DNA of 64,000 nt from IMG/VR virus record IMGVR_UViG_3300046003_007892, positions 62,001-126,000 of that record. One strand, given 5' to 3'. Positions within the stretch are counted from its first letter, which is position 1, and every line of letters begins with the position of its first letter. Origin of the DNA: a virus. Below are positions 47,757 through 56,172 of the stretch, piece by piece. Under the pieces are notes generated by a model. That model saw only the letters and a list, made by a program, of their open reading frames with translations. It had not been told where the DNA came from and did no database searches. The position numbers were made by a program, and so were the translations under genes.

Positions 47757-47964
47757 TGGGTCCTCCGATGCGAAGGCGACCGGCAGGGCCGCCCTGGCGT
47801 GCGACGGCGTACTCGACCGCCTGTTTCACGAACGACTTCAGGCTCACGCCGTGCTCGGCCGCCATGGTCTGATACCGCTCGTAGTCCTCGGGCGAAAGCT
47901 CGATCTTGACGTTGCGGAGAAGCTTGCGCGGGGGCCGCTTCTGGGGGACGAACTCGTCGCTCAT
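47746..47964 (-). CDS. Ribbon-helix-helix (Arc/MetJ-like) DNA-binding protein
   Basis: 72 residues. LLRNVKIELSPEDYERYQTM and EHGVSLKSFVKQAVEYAV give the ribbon, turn and two helices of an RHH repressor. ATG at 47964 is used. Could bind one of the palindromic promoter sites in the window, which is a guess. Confidence 0.65.
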   Translation of the reverse strand: MSDEFVPQKRPPRKLLRNVKIELSPEDYERYQTMAAEHGVSLKSFVKQAVEYAVARQGGPAGRLRIGGPSEH

Positions 47965-48308
47965 CGTGTCACCCGGTAGTCGTTGACCTCGTAGCCGCCG
48001 TGCAGCCATGTTGCGCAGACAACGCCGCGAACCGAACGCCCGTCGATGTTCTTCGCCGTGTAGCCCCGGAAAACGTCCTTGCCCTTGCTGCACCGCGCGT
48101 TGTCGCCTGTGCGGAACAGTTGCGCGCCGACGTCCTCCATGAGGACGACTTCCGTGTAGCCGCGATTGGCGAGTTCGGTCTTGGCCTGATCATCGGATAT
48201 TCGGGCGGTAAGCTGAAGATAGCAGATGACGCAGACGGCAACGAACACGGCGACTGTGAGGACGCCCATGGCATAGGCTGCGGCGATGGGGACTGGTCTG
48301 CTGGCCAT
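47961..48308 (-). CDS. Membrane-anchored hypothetical protein, 115 aa
   Basis: One N-terminal membrane helix (AYAMGVLTVAVFVAVCVICY), then a periplasmic-type domain with two cysteines. Start at 48308 abuts the Pth2 stop. Confidence 0.6.
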   Translation of the reverse strand: MASRPVPIAAAYAMGVLTVAVFVAVCVICYLQLTARISDDQAKTELANRGYTEVVLMEDVGAQLFRTGDNARCSKGKDVFRGYTAKNIDGRSVRGVVCATWLHGGYEVNDYRVTR

Positions 48309-48817
48309 CAGTCGTTGCTCACCAGCGGAAAGCGGCCGATCAGGACGTCGAGTTCGGGCTTGAGGCCGAACACGTAGGCGGTCGTGGTCTCCTCGGTGAA
48401 ACATACGTGCTGCTCACGACCGGCCGGACGCGGTGGCATGGTGTGCAGGCTGGCATCCAGACGGGGGACCAGTTCATTGGGAACCAGATAGGGATAGGTG
48501 GGGTCCACGACCGGGTCGGCGATGTAGCCCAGACCCTGAGCGGCTTCGACGACCGCCTTCATGGTGTCGAGACCGGGAACGGCCAGCGTCAAGGTGGTGC
48601 CGAAGCGTCCCGCCTGCGCGCGCCATTCCATGACGGCCTTGTTGGGCTTGTCGCCGCGCAGCAGCGGCGCGATGATCATGTCGTCGGTCAGGGCGTTGCA
48701 GGCATGGCCGATTTGGGCACCGCCCTTGCCATACTTCATGCTCGCCATGTCGGTGCGGACCAGGACGTACAGAATCCAGTCCTTCGGGGCGGCGACGATC
48801 TTGGGCTTCTTGGCCAT
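48308..48817 (-). CDS. Peptidyl-tRNA hydrolase 2-like protein
   Basis: 169 residues. LYVLVRTDMASMKYGKGGAQ and IGHACNAL match the Pth2 signature (KxGKxAAQxxHA). RFGTTLTLAVPGLDTMKAVV and a late TTTAYVFGLKPELD follow the fold. The normal length is about 120, so extra loops are present. Pth2 frees tRNA from prematurely released peptidyl-tRNA, fitting the phage's translation gene set. First gene of an eight- to nine-gene operon. Confidence 0.75.
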   Translation of the reverse strand: MAKKPKIVAAPKDWILYVLVRTDMASMKYGKGGAQIGHACNALTDDMIIAPLLRGDKPNKAVMEWRAQAGRFGTTLTLAVPGLDTMKAVVEAAQGLGYIADPVVDPTYPYLVPNELVPRLDASLHTMPPRPAGREQHVCFTEETTTAYVFGLKPELDVLIGRFPLVSND

Positions 48818-49009
48818 TTATGCTTCCTGCGGCACCAAGTAGGAATCGACAGCGACCCCGCCCCGGACCAGTTCGATCAGGACGGCATCGGTGGCGACGC
48901 CTACCGAGTAGTTGAACAACTGACGAATCTTCTTCGCCGGGGCGTTCAGAACCTGAACCCGGTTAGACACCTGATGGGTGAAGCGGATGAAGGGCAGAGA
49001 AACGTCCAT
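48818..49009 (-). CDS. Hypothetical protein, 63 aa
   Basis: Immediately upstream of pth2-like gene and behind the promoter at 49016-49043. Small beta-rich protein; function unknown. Confidence 0.6.
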   Translation of the reverse strand: MDVSLPFIRFTHQVSNRVQVLNAPAKKIRQLFNYSVGVATDAVLIELVRGGVAVDSYLVPQEA

Positions 49010-49015
49010 ACGGCA

Positions 49016-49043
49016 TTTCTACACCGCCCATCATTTTTGTCAA
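49016..49043 (-). promoter_or_regulatory. Early-type promoter TTGACA-N16-TAGAAA
   Basis: Repeated-family promoter, seven bases from the ATG at 49009; likely drives the operon down to 46154. Confidence 0.65.
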
Positions 49044-49044
49044 A

Positions 49045-49875
49045 CTATTCGTCGTCCAAATATTCCGAACTGCTGTCCTCGAACTCGTCTTCCGATGAAT
49101 CCACAACTGGTTGCTCGGTACGGACGAGCGGCTCGACTTTCGAAAGGTCGTAGAGGGGGCCGGGTTGGACGGGTGAGTAGAGGTGCACCGCCTGAGCGAT
49201 GGCGTCGGTCATGCCGGAGTCATCATCCCAGGACAGGCTGGAGAAATCTGGCGTCGTGTTGAACTCGGCAATGACCTTGTATTCCGAGCAGACGCCCTTG
49301 GGGGCCTCGGGCTCATAGGCGACGATGTCCATGGGGTCGATCTCGACCATGACATACGGGCGATCATCGGACGAGCAGTGATCATAGGTGCCGAAGAAAA
49401 CCCGACCTTCGCCCGGTGTCGAGTGAGAGTAGGCGGTGAGGGCGCCATCAGGAGTGATCGTGAACAGTCCGGTGGCGATAGCATGCGAGATGGACGCGAT
49501 GACATCTTGATCGGCGGCGAAGAACGAACGTTTGATGAAGTTCAGACTGGGCTCGAACGGCAGCTTGACCAAATTCGAGATTGAGATTGTGCTTCGCAGG
49601 GGCGTCGCATACGGGGCGCCATTGACCATCACGGTGCTGTTGACCTCGTCATACAGGACGTCGATTGAGTTGCTTCTGGCCAGTTCGGTAATGGAATTCC
49701 ACAGGCTCATCGCCAATCTGTCATCGTGCGGCGTGTTGAGGAGTTCTCTCAGCCCGTCGTAGATGGCGTCGTGGTGGCGATGGGTCGGCAGAATAACATG
49801 CTGGTGACCGTCCACATCCGTGAAGGTGAGACGCTTGTAGGATATCGTGTAGGAGAAATTCTTTGGACTGATCAT
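49045..49875 (-). CDS. Hypothetical protein, 276 aa
   Basis: Begins MISPKNFSYTISYKRLTFTD and ends with an acidic tail (SSEDEFEDSSSEYLDDE). Beta-rich middle. No family recognised. Confidence 0.7.
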   Translation of the reverse strand: MISPKNFSYTISYKRLTFTDVDGHQHVILPTHRHHDAIYDGLRELLNTPHDDRLAMSLWNSITELARSNSIDVLYDEVNSTVMVNGAPYATPLRSTISISNLVKLPFEPSLNFIKRSFFAADQDVIASISHAIATGLFTITPDGALTAYSHSTPGEGRVFFGTYDHCSSDDRPYVMVEIDPMDIVAYEPEAPKGVCSEYKVIAEFNTTPDFSSLSWDDDSGMTDAIAQAVHLYSPVQPGPLYDLSKVEPLVRTEQPVVDSSEDEFEDSSSEYLDDE

Positions 49876-49914
49876 GGGTGGAGATTACCAGATCGGGTCG
49901 GTGAGAAACAAAAT

Positions 49915-50223
49915 CTATCTGCACACCGTCATGTCGTCTGAGTACCGAATGACGGCGTGCTTGACCTCCAGGATGGCGTCGGCGGTGGAGAGATTGAACC
50001 ACTCGCCGGAAACCTTGAGATGACGAACCAATCCGTGCAGGGCTTTCTCCAAAGCCTTAACCTTCTCGGCCGGAACAGGCTCCTTGTGGAACAGGCGCAA
50101 CTTGGTGGCCGCGCCAGTCTGGAGTTGACGAACGCGTTTCTCCGGGGTGGCGGAAAAACCGAGCTTACACGGACCCTGGTCGGTCTCAGAGATCACATAT
50201 AGGTAGACGGTCTTTTCTTCCAT
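49915..50223 (-). CDS. T5orf172/GIY-YIG-type nuclease domain protein
   Basis: 102 residues. YLYVISETDQGPCKLGFSA and EKRVRQLQTGAATKLRLF match the compact GIY-YIG variant of T5orf172/Mug113 proteins; EWFNLS near the end is also typical. The late box CTAAATAGGAG ends five bases before ATG. Possibly a stand-alone nuclease. Confidence 0.7.
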   Translation of the reverse strand: MEEKTVYLYVISETDQGPCKLGFSATPEKRVRQLQTGAATKLRLFHKEPVPAEKVKALEKALHGLVRHLKVSGEWFNLSTADAILEVKHAVIRYSDDMTVCR

Positions 50224-50241
50224 CTCCTATTTAGTCTAGAG

Positions 50242-50631
50242 TTAATAGACCGGATGGCCGAGCAGTTGCTTGATCTGGCTGTAGAGACGGACGGCTCGAT
50301 AGAAGGCGTTGCGTTCTATGAGGCTGAAGCCCAGCACGCCGAGAGCTTCACGGAAGATTCGATCTGCTTTCTTGGGCGGCATGCCATGCGAGAGCATGAA
50401 GTCGTGCACGATGGCAGCCTTGGCTCCGCGACCAGTATCGATGAAGGCCCGCAGCGGCGCCGGGATGGACATGAAATCCGTTCGGAAGCCTACCGGAATT
50501 GAGATGATCTCGGTTGGGTTTTCAAAATCACCAACGCGGTATTCAAAGCCAGCCCAGAGGACGAATACGGTGCGGTTATGCACCATATCGTTGGTTACAC
50601 GCACGATCAAGTCTTCGGTGAAAGATGACAT
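50242..50631 (-). CDS. DUF1353-family protein
   Basis: 129 residues from ATG at 50631, behind GGGGGA. FEYRVGDFENPTEIISIPVG and GFRTDFMSIPAPLR, then AAIVHDFMLSHGM and ADRIFREAL follow the DUF1353 pattern, which is common in tailed phages and suspected to be a virion or lysis-associated protein. GATAAATAC lies 20-odd bases upstream. Confidence 0.75.
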   Translation of the reverse strand: MSSFTEDLIVRVTNDMVHNRTVFVLWAGFEYRVGDFENPTEIISIPVGFRTDFMSIPAPLRAFIDTGRGAKAAIVHDFMLSHGMPPKKADRIFREALGVLGFSLIERNAFYRAVRLYSQIKQLLGHPVY

Positions 50632-50665
50632 ATGGTCCCCCATAAGATACTGGGAGTATTTATCG

Positions 50666-51040
50666 TCAGCTAGAAATTTTGATTTCTACTTCTTTCGGAA
50701 AGTTGATCTCGTCTTCGTCGAAAGCCAGTCTGATTTTCGCAGCTTGTTTGTCTGAGAACGTTGCCACCGAGCCGTCAGCGTTGTAGCCGAAGTTGATCGG
50801 GAAGCACTGAATAGCCCGCAAGCGGGCTTTGACCTCTTTGAACTCAGAAGCGTTGAAAACGCCGGGGAACTCAACGATGGTGATGCCAGGACGAACGCGA
50901 GGGGAGAACTCATTCCACCCCGTCAGAACCTGGAAGGAACTCCGTGTGCGACGACGAACAGGCGCGTTCGACCGAGCGATCACGCGCTCGTGCATGCGCC
51001 GGTCAAAGCTGGCCTGCTTGCTGCTCCACGTCGATTTCAT
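50666..51040 (-). CDS. Hypothetical protein, 124 aa
   Basis: ATG at 51040 (MKSTWSSKQASFDRRMHE) overlaps the RNA-ligase stop by four bases. Basic N-terminal third. Function unknown; may act with the ligase. Confidence 0.65.
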   Translation of the reverse strand: MKSTWSSKQASFDRRMHERVIARSNAPVRRRTRSSFQVLTGWNEFSPRVRPGITIVEFPGVFNASEFKEVKARLRAIQCFPINFGYNADGSVATFSDKQAAKIRLAFDEDEINFPKEVEIKISS

Positions 51041-52233
51041 TCCGTGACCTCGTTCCAACCCCAGCGGACGCCGCCCCAAAGGTGGCGCACGAGATCAACG
51101 CGAGTAGCCGAACCCAGATGCTTGGCCACGACCCGGTGTCCAACCTCGACCGGGTCTTGCCCGTCGAAGATCGAGAACATCATCGTCCTGTCGAGTCCGT
51201 CCACGTCCTTGATCGCCAGCGCGAGGTCCCGCTTGGAATATCCGGCATACTGCTCGGCGACGCGTTTGGCCAGAGCCTCCATGTAGGTCGAGATGCCTTT
51301 CTGGACCGCGTCCGCGTAATCGACCACGCGCTGACGGTCGTCTGCCGCCAGCAGGGGCAGGGTGTCGTCGATCTTGTCCTCAAGGATGAGGGCCAAGACG
51401 TTCTTCTCGCTTGAGAGGTTGTCCTTGGCGGCATGCATGATGCAATATTCGTCGGCCTTGACCTTCAGCTTGTGGCCGTTCTGGAACGCGATCACCCAGC
51501 CCTCGGTCTCGACGAGGTCGCGGGTTTCGGTGACGAAATCGTTTACGTCGTGCAGGCTCCCAGGACGTCGCTGGACAAGCTCAACGCGGTGGAAGTCGCA
51601 CAGGTCGCCAAGATACCCGAAGTCGCTGTAGACCCCCGTATCGTTGTCGCGGATGGCCAGCAAGACCAGACGGTCTACCGGGTGGTCGATGACGATGCGC
51701 TGTTGGCGCGAACACCATTCGAAGATCGGGGTTTTGTTTTCGCTCACGCATTCTCGCGCAAGCCCCTCGTAGCGGAGATTGCGTTCAACGAACCGATCAA
51801 CCTGGAGGGCAATATCGGTGAGACCCATTTTGGTCGCCCACCGCATTCCACCAGACGTCGGCAATGGAGTGATCATGCTACCGTCCATCTTTTCTAGGAT
51901 GTCACAGTTTTCGCTCCAGTCAACATTTTGTGTAAGGACTTCCGGGCGTTCGTTGAGGTTGAAGAACTTGTGGAACTTCCGGTTCACTACTTTGCCAGTC
52001 GCCTTTGAGAAAGTCAGGCCACGGCACTCGCGCAGAATCGCATACTCGCGATCTTCCTCGCGGTCGCCAGAGAACGCCGGGAAAGTTCCAGAGAAACTGA
52101 TCAGGTAGTTGAAGAGGACAAAGTCGCCACGGTCGGCTTCAATGAAGACCTGGGTGCCCAGCCGGGCGTTGTGGCGCGCAACTACTCCGCTGACCTCAGC
52201 CAGGGACATGTCATGGGGAAATTCGTAAAACAT
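51037..52233 (-). CDS. T4 Rnl1-like RNA ligase
   Basis: 398 residues. DILEKMDGSM holds the nucleotidyl-transferase motif KxDG with Lys115. RECRGLTFSK lies before it. IFEWCSRQQRIVIDHP (motif IIIa), LVLLAIRDNDTGVY and EGWVIAFQNGHKLKVKADEY (motifs IV-V) follow in the Rnl1 order. T4 Rnl1 reseals tRNA-Lys cut by the host nuclease PrrC; here four Lys-anticodon tRNAs are encoded in the same window. Start at 52233, behind a late box and a palindromic leader. Confidence 0.9.
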   Translation of the reverse strand: MFYEFPHDMSLAEVSGVVARHNARLGTQVFIEADRGDFVLFNYLISFSGTFPAFSGDREEDREYAILRECRGLTFSKATGKVVNRKFHKFFNLNERPEVLTQNVDWSENCDILEKMDGSMITPLPTSGGMRWATKMGLTDIALQVDRFVERNLRYEGLARECVSENKTPIFEWCSRQQRIVIDHPVDRLVLLAIRDNDTGVYSDFGYLGDLCDFHRVELVQRRPGSLHDVNDFVTETRDLVETEGWVIAFQNGHKLKVKADEYCIMHAAKDNLSSEKNVLALILEDKIDDTLPLLAADDRQRVVDYADAVQKGISTYMEALAKRVAEQYAGYSKRDLALAIKDVDGLDRTMMFSIFDGQDPVEVGHRVVAKHLGSATRVDLVRHLWGGVRWGWNEVTE

Positions 52234-52234
52234 T

Positions 52235-52263
52235 ATACGTCTCAGATGATTGAGACGTATTTA
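52235..52263 (-). promoter_or_regulatory. Late box overlapping a perfect 10-bp inverted repeat before RNA ligase
   Basis: TAAATA (52258-52263) overlaps ATACGTCTCA-N6-TGAGACGTAT (52235-52260), which ends one base before the ATG. Could be a hairpin that hides the start or an operator. Confidence 0.6.
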
Positions 52264-52277
52264 GTCCTCAGATAACC

Positions 52278-52574
52278 CTAGTTGGGCAGAAGGGTGTCTG
52301 CGTGACGGTTGAAGAAATCGTATTCCTCGGTGAGTTGGAATATCAGGGCGTCACCTGGGTCATCGAACCGCATTGAGATGACGCGATCTTCGAGGTTCTC
52401 CACCTCCCACCCGTGGCGGCAGTTTCGGCCGCACCAGTTCTGGAGCAAGGCTTGGAAGAGGAGGGCGGTTACGATGTCGATTTTGGAGCGACGGATATCC
52501 AGCCCGAACTCGTAGCCGGGGCCCGACTCTCTTGCAGGGATGCCCGCCGTAGACGGGAAGCACGCCATGTCCAT
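52278..52574 (-). CDS. Hypothetical protein, 98 aa
   Basis: CTAAATACCGC precedes ATG by five bases. MRFDDPGDALIFQLTEEYDF near the end is the recurrent small-protein motif. Four cysteines. Function unknown. Confidence 0.65.
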   Translation of the reverse strand: MDMACFPSTAGIPARESGPGYEFGLDIRRSKIDIVTALLFQALLQNWCGRNCRHGWEVENLEDRVISMRFDDPGDALIFQLTEEYDFFNRHADTLLPN

Positions 52575-52596
52575 GCGGTATTTAGGCGCAAAACAA

Positions 52597-52627
52597 CAGG
52601 TTGGTTCCCGATGTGGGAGCCAACCTG
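52597..52627 (-). terminator. Intrinsic terminator
   Basis: CAGGTTGGcTCCC pairs with GGGAaCCAACCTG (one mismatch) over a four- to five-base loop, followed on the minus strand by TTGTTTTG. Lies behind 52682-53203. Confidence 0.75.
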
Positions 52628-52681
52628 TGCTTTATCTCGCCATGGTCGTCGGAAAGACAGAAAACGCCCGCGTTGGTTGGA

Positions 52682-53203
52682 TTAAGCCGGGCGGACCCAG
52701 ACCTCGGTTCCGAGACGGTGCGGGATTTCGTTGATGACCCGGCAGTTCGGCAGGGTGATCTTGTTGTTGAACGAGGGCGAGGCGTCGAGGGCGGCGATCA
52801 GGTCGCCCAGATAGACGACTTCCTTGGAGTCGAGATACCTGCGCTCGGCCGGAGTGATGATCGGGAAGGCATCCTCGATCTTGCGCGACATCGAAACCTG
52901 GAACTCGCTCGGGCTGTCATCAACCGGCAGGGGAGGCAGACCGCAGGCGGCGCGGACGGCATCCTCATAGGCCTCGGCGGCACGATTGTAGTCCTCCTGA
53001 GCCCCGGCGTAGTAGTCGATGTCTTCCCACTGGCCGGTGTAGCTGGGAATGCTGTCCTTGGCTTTTTCGAGACGACGTTCGGCGTCGTTGAGGACCGAGA
53101 CGGCGTTGGCGATCAGCATAGCGGTGGCGCGAGCCGGGCGCGGGCGACGTTCCTTCAGAATCGATTGGTACGAATCCTCGGCGACGTAAAGTCTACCAGT
53201 CAT
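52682..53203 (-). CDS. Hypothetical protein, 173 aa
   Basis: ATG at 53203 (MTGRLYVAEDSYQSIL). Helical, with a middle rich in Asp/Tyr/Ala. Own promoter and terminator. Function unknown. Confidence 0.7.
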   Translation of the reverse strand: MTGRLYVAEDSYQSILKERRPRPARATAMLIANAVSVLNDAERRLEKAKDSIPSYTGQWEDIDYYAGAQEDYNRAAEAYEDAVRAACGLPPLPVDDSPSEFQVSMSRKIEDAFPIITPAERRYLDSKEVVYLGDLIAALDASPSFNNKITLPNCRVINEIPHRLGTEVWVRPA

Positions 53204-53231
53204 GACGGCTCTCCCTTGAAGCAATAACGGC

Positions 53232-53259
53232 TTATCGCCCCAAGGAAGAGATTTGTCAA
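53232..53259 (-). promoter_or_regulatory. Promoter TTGACA-N16-CGATAA
   Basis: Repeated-family -35 (TTACTTGACA) between clpP and 52682-53203. Confidence 0.5.
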
Positions 53260-53268
53260 GTAATCGAT

Positions 53269-53877
53269 TTACAGGCTCTTGAGGGCAGCCCGGTCGGTGA
53301 TGACGTGATCGACGATGCCCCAGGCCTGCGCCTCGGTGGCGGACATGAAGTTGTCGCGGTCCATGGCGGGCTCGACGACTTCCAAGGGTTGGCCGGTGTC
53401 TTCGACGACCATCTGGTTGAGCATCGCCTTCAGCTTCTGGATTTCCTTGAACTGGATTTCGATATCCGAAGCCATGCCGCGCGCGCCGCCGCTGGGCTGG
53501 TGAATCATGACGCGAGCGTTCGGCAGGCAGTAACGCTTGCCCTTGGTTCCCGACATGAGAAGCATGGCACCCATGCTGCACGCCTGCCCGGTGCAGATCG
53601 TCTGCACGTCGTTGGAGATGAAGCGGAGGGTATCGCGGATAGCGAGGCCCGCAGTGACGACACCACCCGGCGAGTTGATGTAGAGGGCGATATCCTTCTT
53701 GGAATCTTCGCTTTCCAGGAAGAGGAGTTGGGCGACGATCAGGTTGGCCATGTGGTCTTCGACTGGGCCATTCAGGAAGATGATGCGCTCGCGCAGGAGG
53801 CGAGAGAAGATATCGAAGGACCGTTCGCCACGGCTCGATTGCTCGACGACCATGGGGACGAGGGTGTTGGATGTCAT
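53269..53877 (-). CDS. clpP: ClpP protease subunit
   Basis: 202 residues from ATG at 53877; a TTG seven codons earlier is possible. [42 protein letters not shown] (Ser101), VMIHQPSGG (His126) and [12 protein letters not shown] (Asp176) give the full catalytic triad and oligomer contacts. Closest in style to alphaproteobacterial ClpP, so probably acquired from the host. It works with Clp ATPases; a ClpS-like adaptor is encoded 9 kb away. Confidence 0.95.
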   Translation of the reverse strand: MTSNTLVPMVVEQSSRGERSFDIFSRLLRERIIFLNGPVEDHMANLIVAQLLFLESEDSKKDIALYINSPGGVVTAGLAIRDTLRFISNDVQTICTGQACSMGAMLLMSGTKGKRYCLPNARVMIHQPSGGARGMASDIEIQFKEIQKLKAMLNQMVVEDTGQPLEVVEPAMDRDNFMSATEAQAWGIVDHVITDRAALKSL

Positions 53878-53894
53878 GTGGGAGGGTTCCGAAC

Positions 53895-54185
53895 TCAAAA
53901 ACTAAGGTTATCTTTCCACTGGATTTCCCCGTCGAGCATGCGAAACAGCATGAGATCGGCGACGTCTTCGAAGTAGACTACGGCTTTTCTGGAGAGTTGA
54001 ATGATTCCGAACCGTCCTGGAATATTTTTTGCCACCCATGCAACTAGCGGCCGGACATTATGATTCGAGTAATCGATTTCGAGTCGCTCCCATGAAGGCG
54101 GGAAAGGCCCGGACACCCACCGTTCCGCCAACATTTCGCGGGGGTAGACATCGAGTTCAGTAAAGTAGACCGGTTCAGGGGTCAT
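53895..54185 (-). CDS. Hypothetical protein, 96 aa
   Basis: Start [13 protein letters not shown] at 54185; an in-frame ATG at 54200 is possible. [16 protein letters not shown] near the end is the recurrent small-protein motif. Confidence 0.6.
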   Translation of the reverse strand: MTPEPVYFTELDVYPREMLAERWVSGPFPPSWERLEIDYSNHNVRPLVAWVAKNIPGRFGIIQLSRKAVVYFEDVADLMLFRMLDGEIQWKDNLSF

Positions 54186-54265
54186 TCGTGCTCCGTCCAT
54201 TCAACATGCCCCAACCCATTTCGGAATGCAATTTCGTTAACCCAGATTGGGTGAAAAAAATCATA

Positions 54266-54294
54266 TTGACCCCGATCTGCCGTGAAGCTATATA
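54266..54294 (+). promoter_or_regulatory. Promoter TTGACC-N17-TATATA
   Basis: Good sigma70-like boxes about 56 bases before the valyl-tRNA synthetase start, in AT-rich DNA. Confidence 0.6.
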
Positions 54295-54349
54295 TGGTGC
54301 ATAGGTCTGAATTCACAGCCCTATTTGAATACACGGGTGTAAAGCACAT

Positions 54350-55909
54350 GTGGGACGTAATCCGCTAACGAAGACCTTCGACCACCAAACCGAAGAGACT
54401 TCCATCTATCAGGCCTGGGAAACCAGTGGCGCCTTCAAGCCATCAGGCAAAGGGGAACCCTATTTCCTCCCCATGCCCCCGCCGAACATCACCGGCATTC
54501 TGCATATGGGCCACGCCCTGTTTGCAACCCTTCAGGACATCAGCACGCGATTCAACCGGATGCGGGGGCGCAATACCCTCTGGCTGCCGGGGACCGATCA
54601 CGCCGGGTTGGCCACGCAAGCCAAGCTGGACGAACTCATGATCGCTCAGGGGCTCGACCCGCAGGGACCGGAGTTCGACGCGTTCGCTGCCGACTACAAG
54701 GCCAACCTGAAGAGCACCATCACGGGTCAGCTTCGCCGTTGTGGCGCGTCTGCTGACTGGTCCAGAGAGACCTTCACGCTCGACGACGATTACAGCGCAG
54801 CCGTCATCGCCGCCATGGAGAAATGCCATGAGGCCGGGATGCTCTACCAGCGGGACGGCCAGTGGTGGCTCGACATGGAACCATTGGCGGCTGAACTCCT
54901 GTCCGAGATGGACGCGGGGAGCCTGGAGATCATTCCCTCGGGCGGTGAAGGCACGCTGCGCAACTTCCTGACCAAGATCGAGCCGTGGTGCATCAGCCGT
55001 CAAATCCGCTGGGGTCATCGTTTGCCGATCTGGAAACGGAACGGCATTCGCTCCGGCATCCAGCGCATCAACGAGTTCACGATCAGCGCGACCTGTCCGG
55101 GAGACCCCCAGGATTGGACGCAGGAAGAAGGATGTCTGGATACGTGGTTCTCTTCGGCCCTCTGGCCGTTCGCCACGCTGGGTTGGCCCAAAGACACTCC
55201 CGACATGCGGACCTTCTACCCGGCCGCCATGATCGAGACCGCCGACGACATCCTGTTCTTCTGGTGCGCCCGCATGCTCATGATGGGGCTCCTCCTGACT
55301 GACCAGATGGCCTTCAAGACAATCTTCCTGCACGGTCTCATCCGGGACAAGGACGGGCGCAAGATGGCCAAGTCCATCGGCAACGGCATCGACCCCCTAG
55401 ATATCATCGAGAAGTTCGGCTGCGACGCCATGCGGTTCGCTCTGGCCGAAGATGCCACGCCGGGCCAGGACATGCGGATGTGGGATGAAAAGTTCCAAGC
55501 CGCGAAGGGACTGCGGACCAAAATCTGGAACGCATCCCGGTATGCGATCTCGCACTGGGACCGCATCGGCCACGGTCGTCTCGCATTCCCGTCCCAGCAT
55601 CCCGATGACATCGCCATCCGGGCCCGGCTAGACGAAACCATCCAGGAAATGACTGCCATGCTAGAGGGGCTTCGCTACCACGAGGCCGCCTTCACCATTC
55701 GGCAGTTCATCTTCAATGACCTGTGCGGGACCTACATCGAGCAGACCAAGTCTCGGCTCTACGATGAGAATGACATGGCGGCCAACGCGACCCTCATGGA
55801 AACCCTCCATCAGACCCTACGTCTCCTCCACCCGTTCATGCCTTACGTCACGGAGAGGATTCGGGCAGCCTACTCGCCAGACCCCTTGATCACGACCGAC
55901 TGGGTGTAG
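54350..55909 (+). CDS. valS: Valyl-tRNA synthetase lacking the editing domain
   Basis: 519 residues from GTG. PMPPPNITGILHMGHALFAT has HMGH at 52-55, GTDHAGLATQ follows, and GRKMAKSIGNG has KMAKS at 338-342. WCISRQIRWGHRLPIW is intact. Bacterial ValRS is about 880-950 residues. Here GMLYQRDGQWWLDMEPLAAE joins the two halves of the core directly, so the CP1 editing domain (about 200 residues) is absent, and so is the C-terminal coiled coil. It may charge tRNA-Val without proofreading. Only plus-strand gene in the 46-64 kb part. Confidence 0.9.
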   Translation: MGRNPLTKTFDHQTEETSIYQAWETSGAFKPSGKGEPYFLPMPPPNITGILHMGHALFATLQDISTRFNRMRGRNTLWLPGTDHAGLATQAKLDELMIAQGLDPQGPEFDAFAADYKANLKSTITGQLRRCGASADWSRETFTLDDDYSAAVIAAMEKCHEAGMLYQRDGQWWLDMEPLAAELLSEMDAGSLEIIPSGGEGTLRNFLTKIEPWCISRQIRWGHRLPIWKRNGIRSGIQRINEFTISATCPGDPQDWTQEEGCLDTWFSSALWPFATLGWPKDTPDMRTFYPAAMIETADDILFFWCARMLMMGLLLTDQMAFKTIFLHGLIRDKDGRKMAKSIGNGIDPLDIIEKFGCDAMRFALAEDATPGQDMRMWDEKFQAAKGLRTKIWNASRYAISHWDRIGHGRLAFPSQHPDDIAIRARLDETIQEMTAMLEGLRYHEAAFTIRQFIFNDLCGTYIEQTKSRLYDENDMAANATLMETLHQTLRLLHPFMPYVTERIRAAYSPDPLITTDWV

Positions 55910-56172
55910 GGCGTTTTCCGATAGGCGGCGTTCGCGGCCCGCATGGCGTCGCGGATGCCGTTCATGCGATTTTTCGCGTAGCTGATTATGGTTCCGGTGC
56001 GGGGGCTCCACACCGCGATCTTGCCGTTGGCGAATTCGAGCACGTCGAAGCGGAAATCGTCTGAGGTTCGACGCATGATGTCGGCATCCGTTTCGACCTC
56101 GCCACTAATCCTGGCGGGGCCGAAATGGTCGTGCCAGATCGGGTTGCCGTTGCCGTCGTATCTGTCTGTCAT
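55870..56172 (-). CDS. Hypothetical protein, 100 aa
   Basis: Overlaps the end of valS by 40 bases, tail to tail. Last gene of the run 58068-55870. Alpha/beta; function unknown. Confidence 0.6.
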   Translation of the reverse strand: MTDRYDGNGNPIWHDHFGPARISGEVETDADIMRRTSDDFRFDVLEFANGKIAVWSPRTGTIISYAKNRMNGIRDAMRAANAAYRKTPYTQSVVIKGSGE

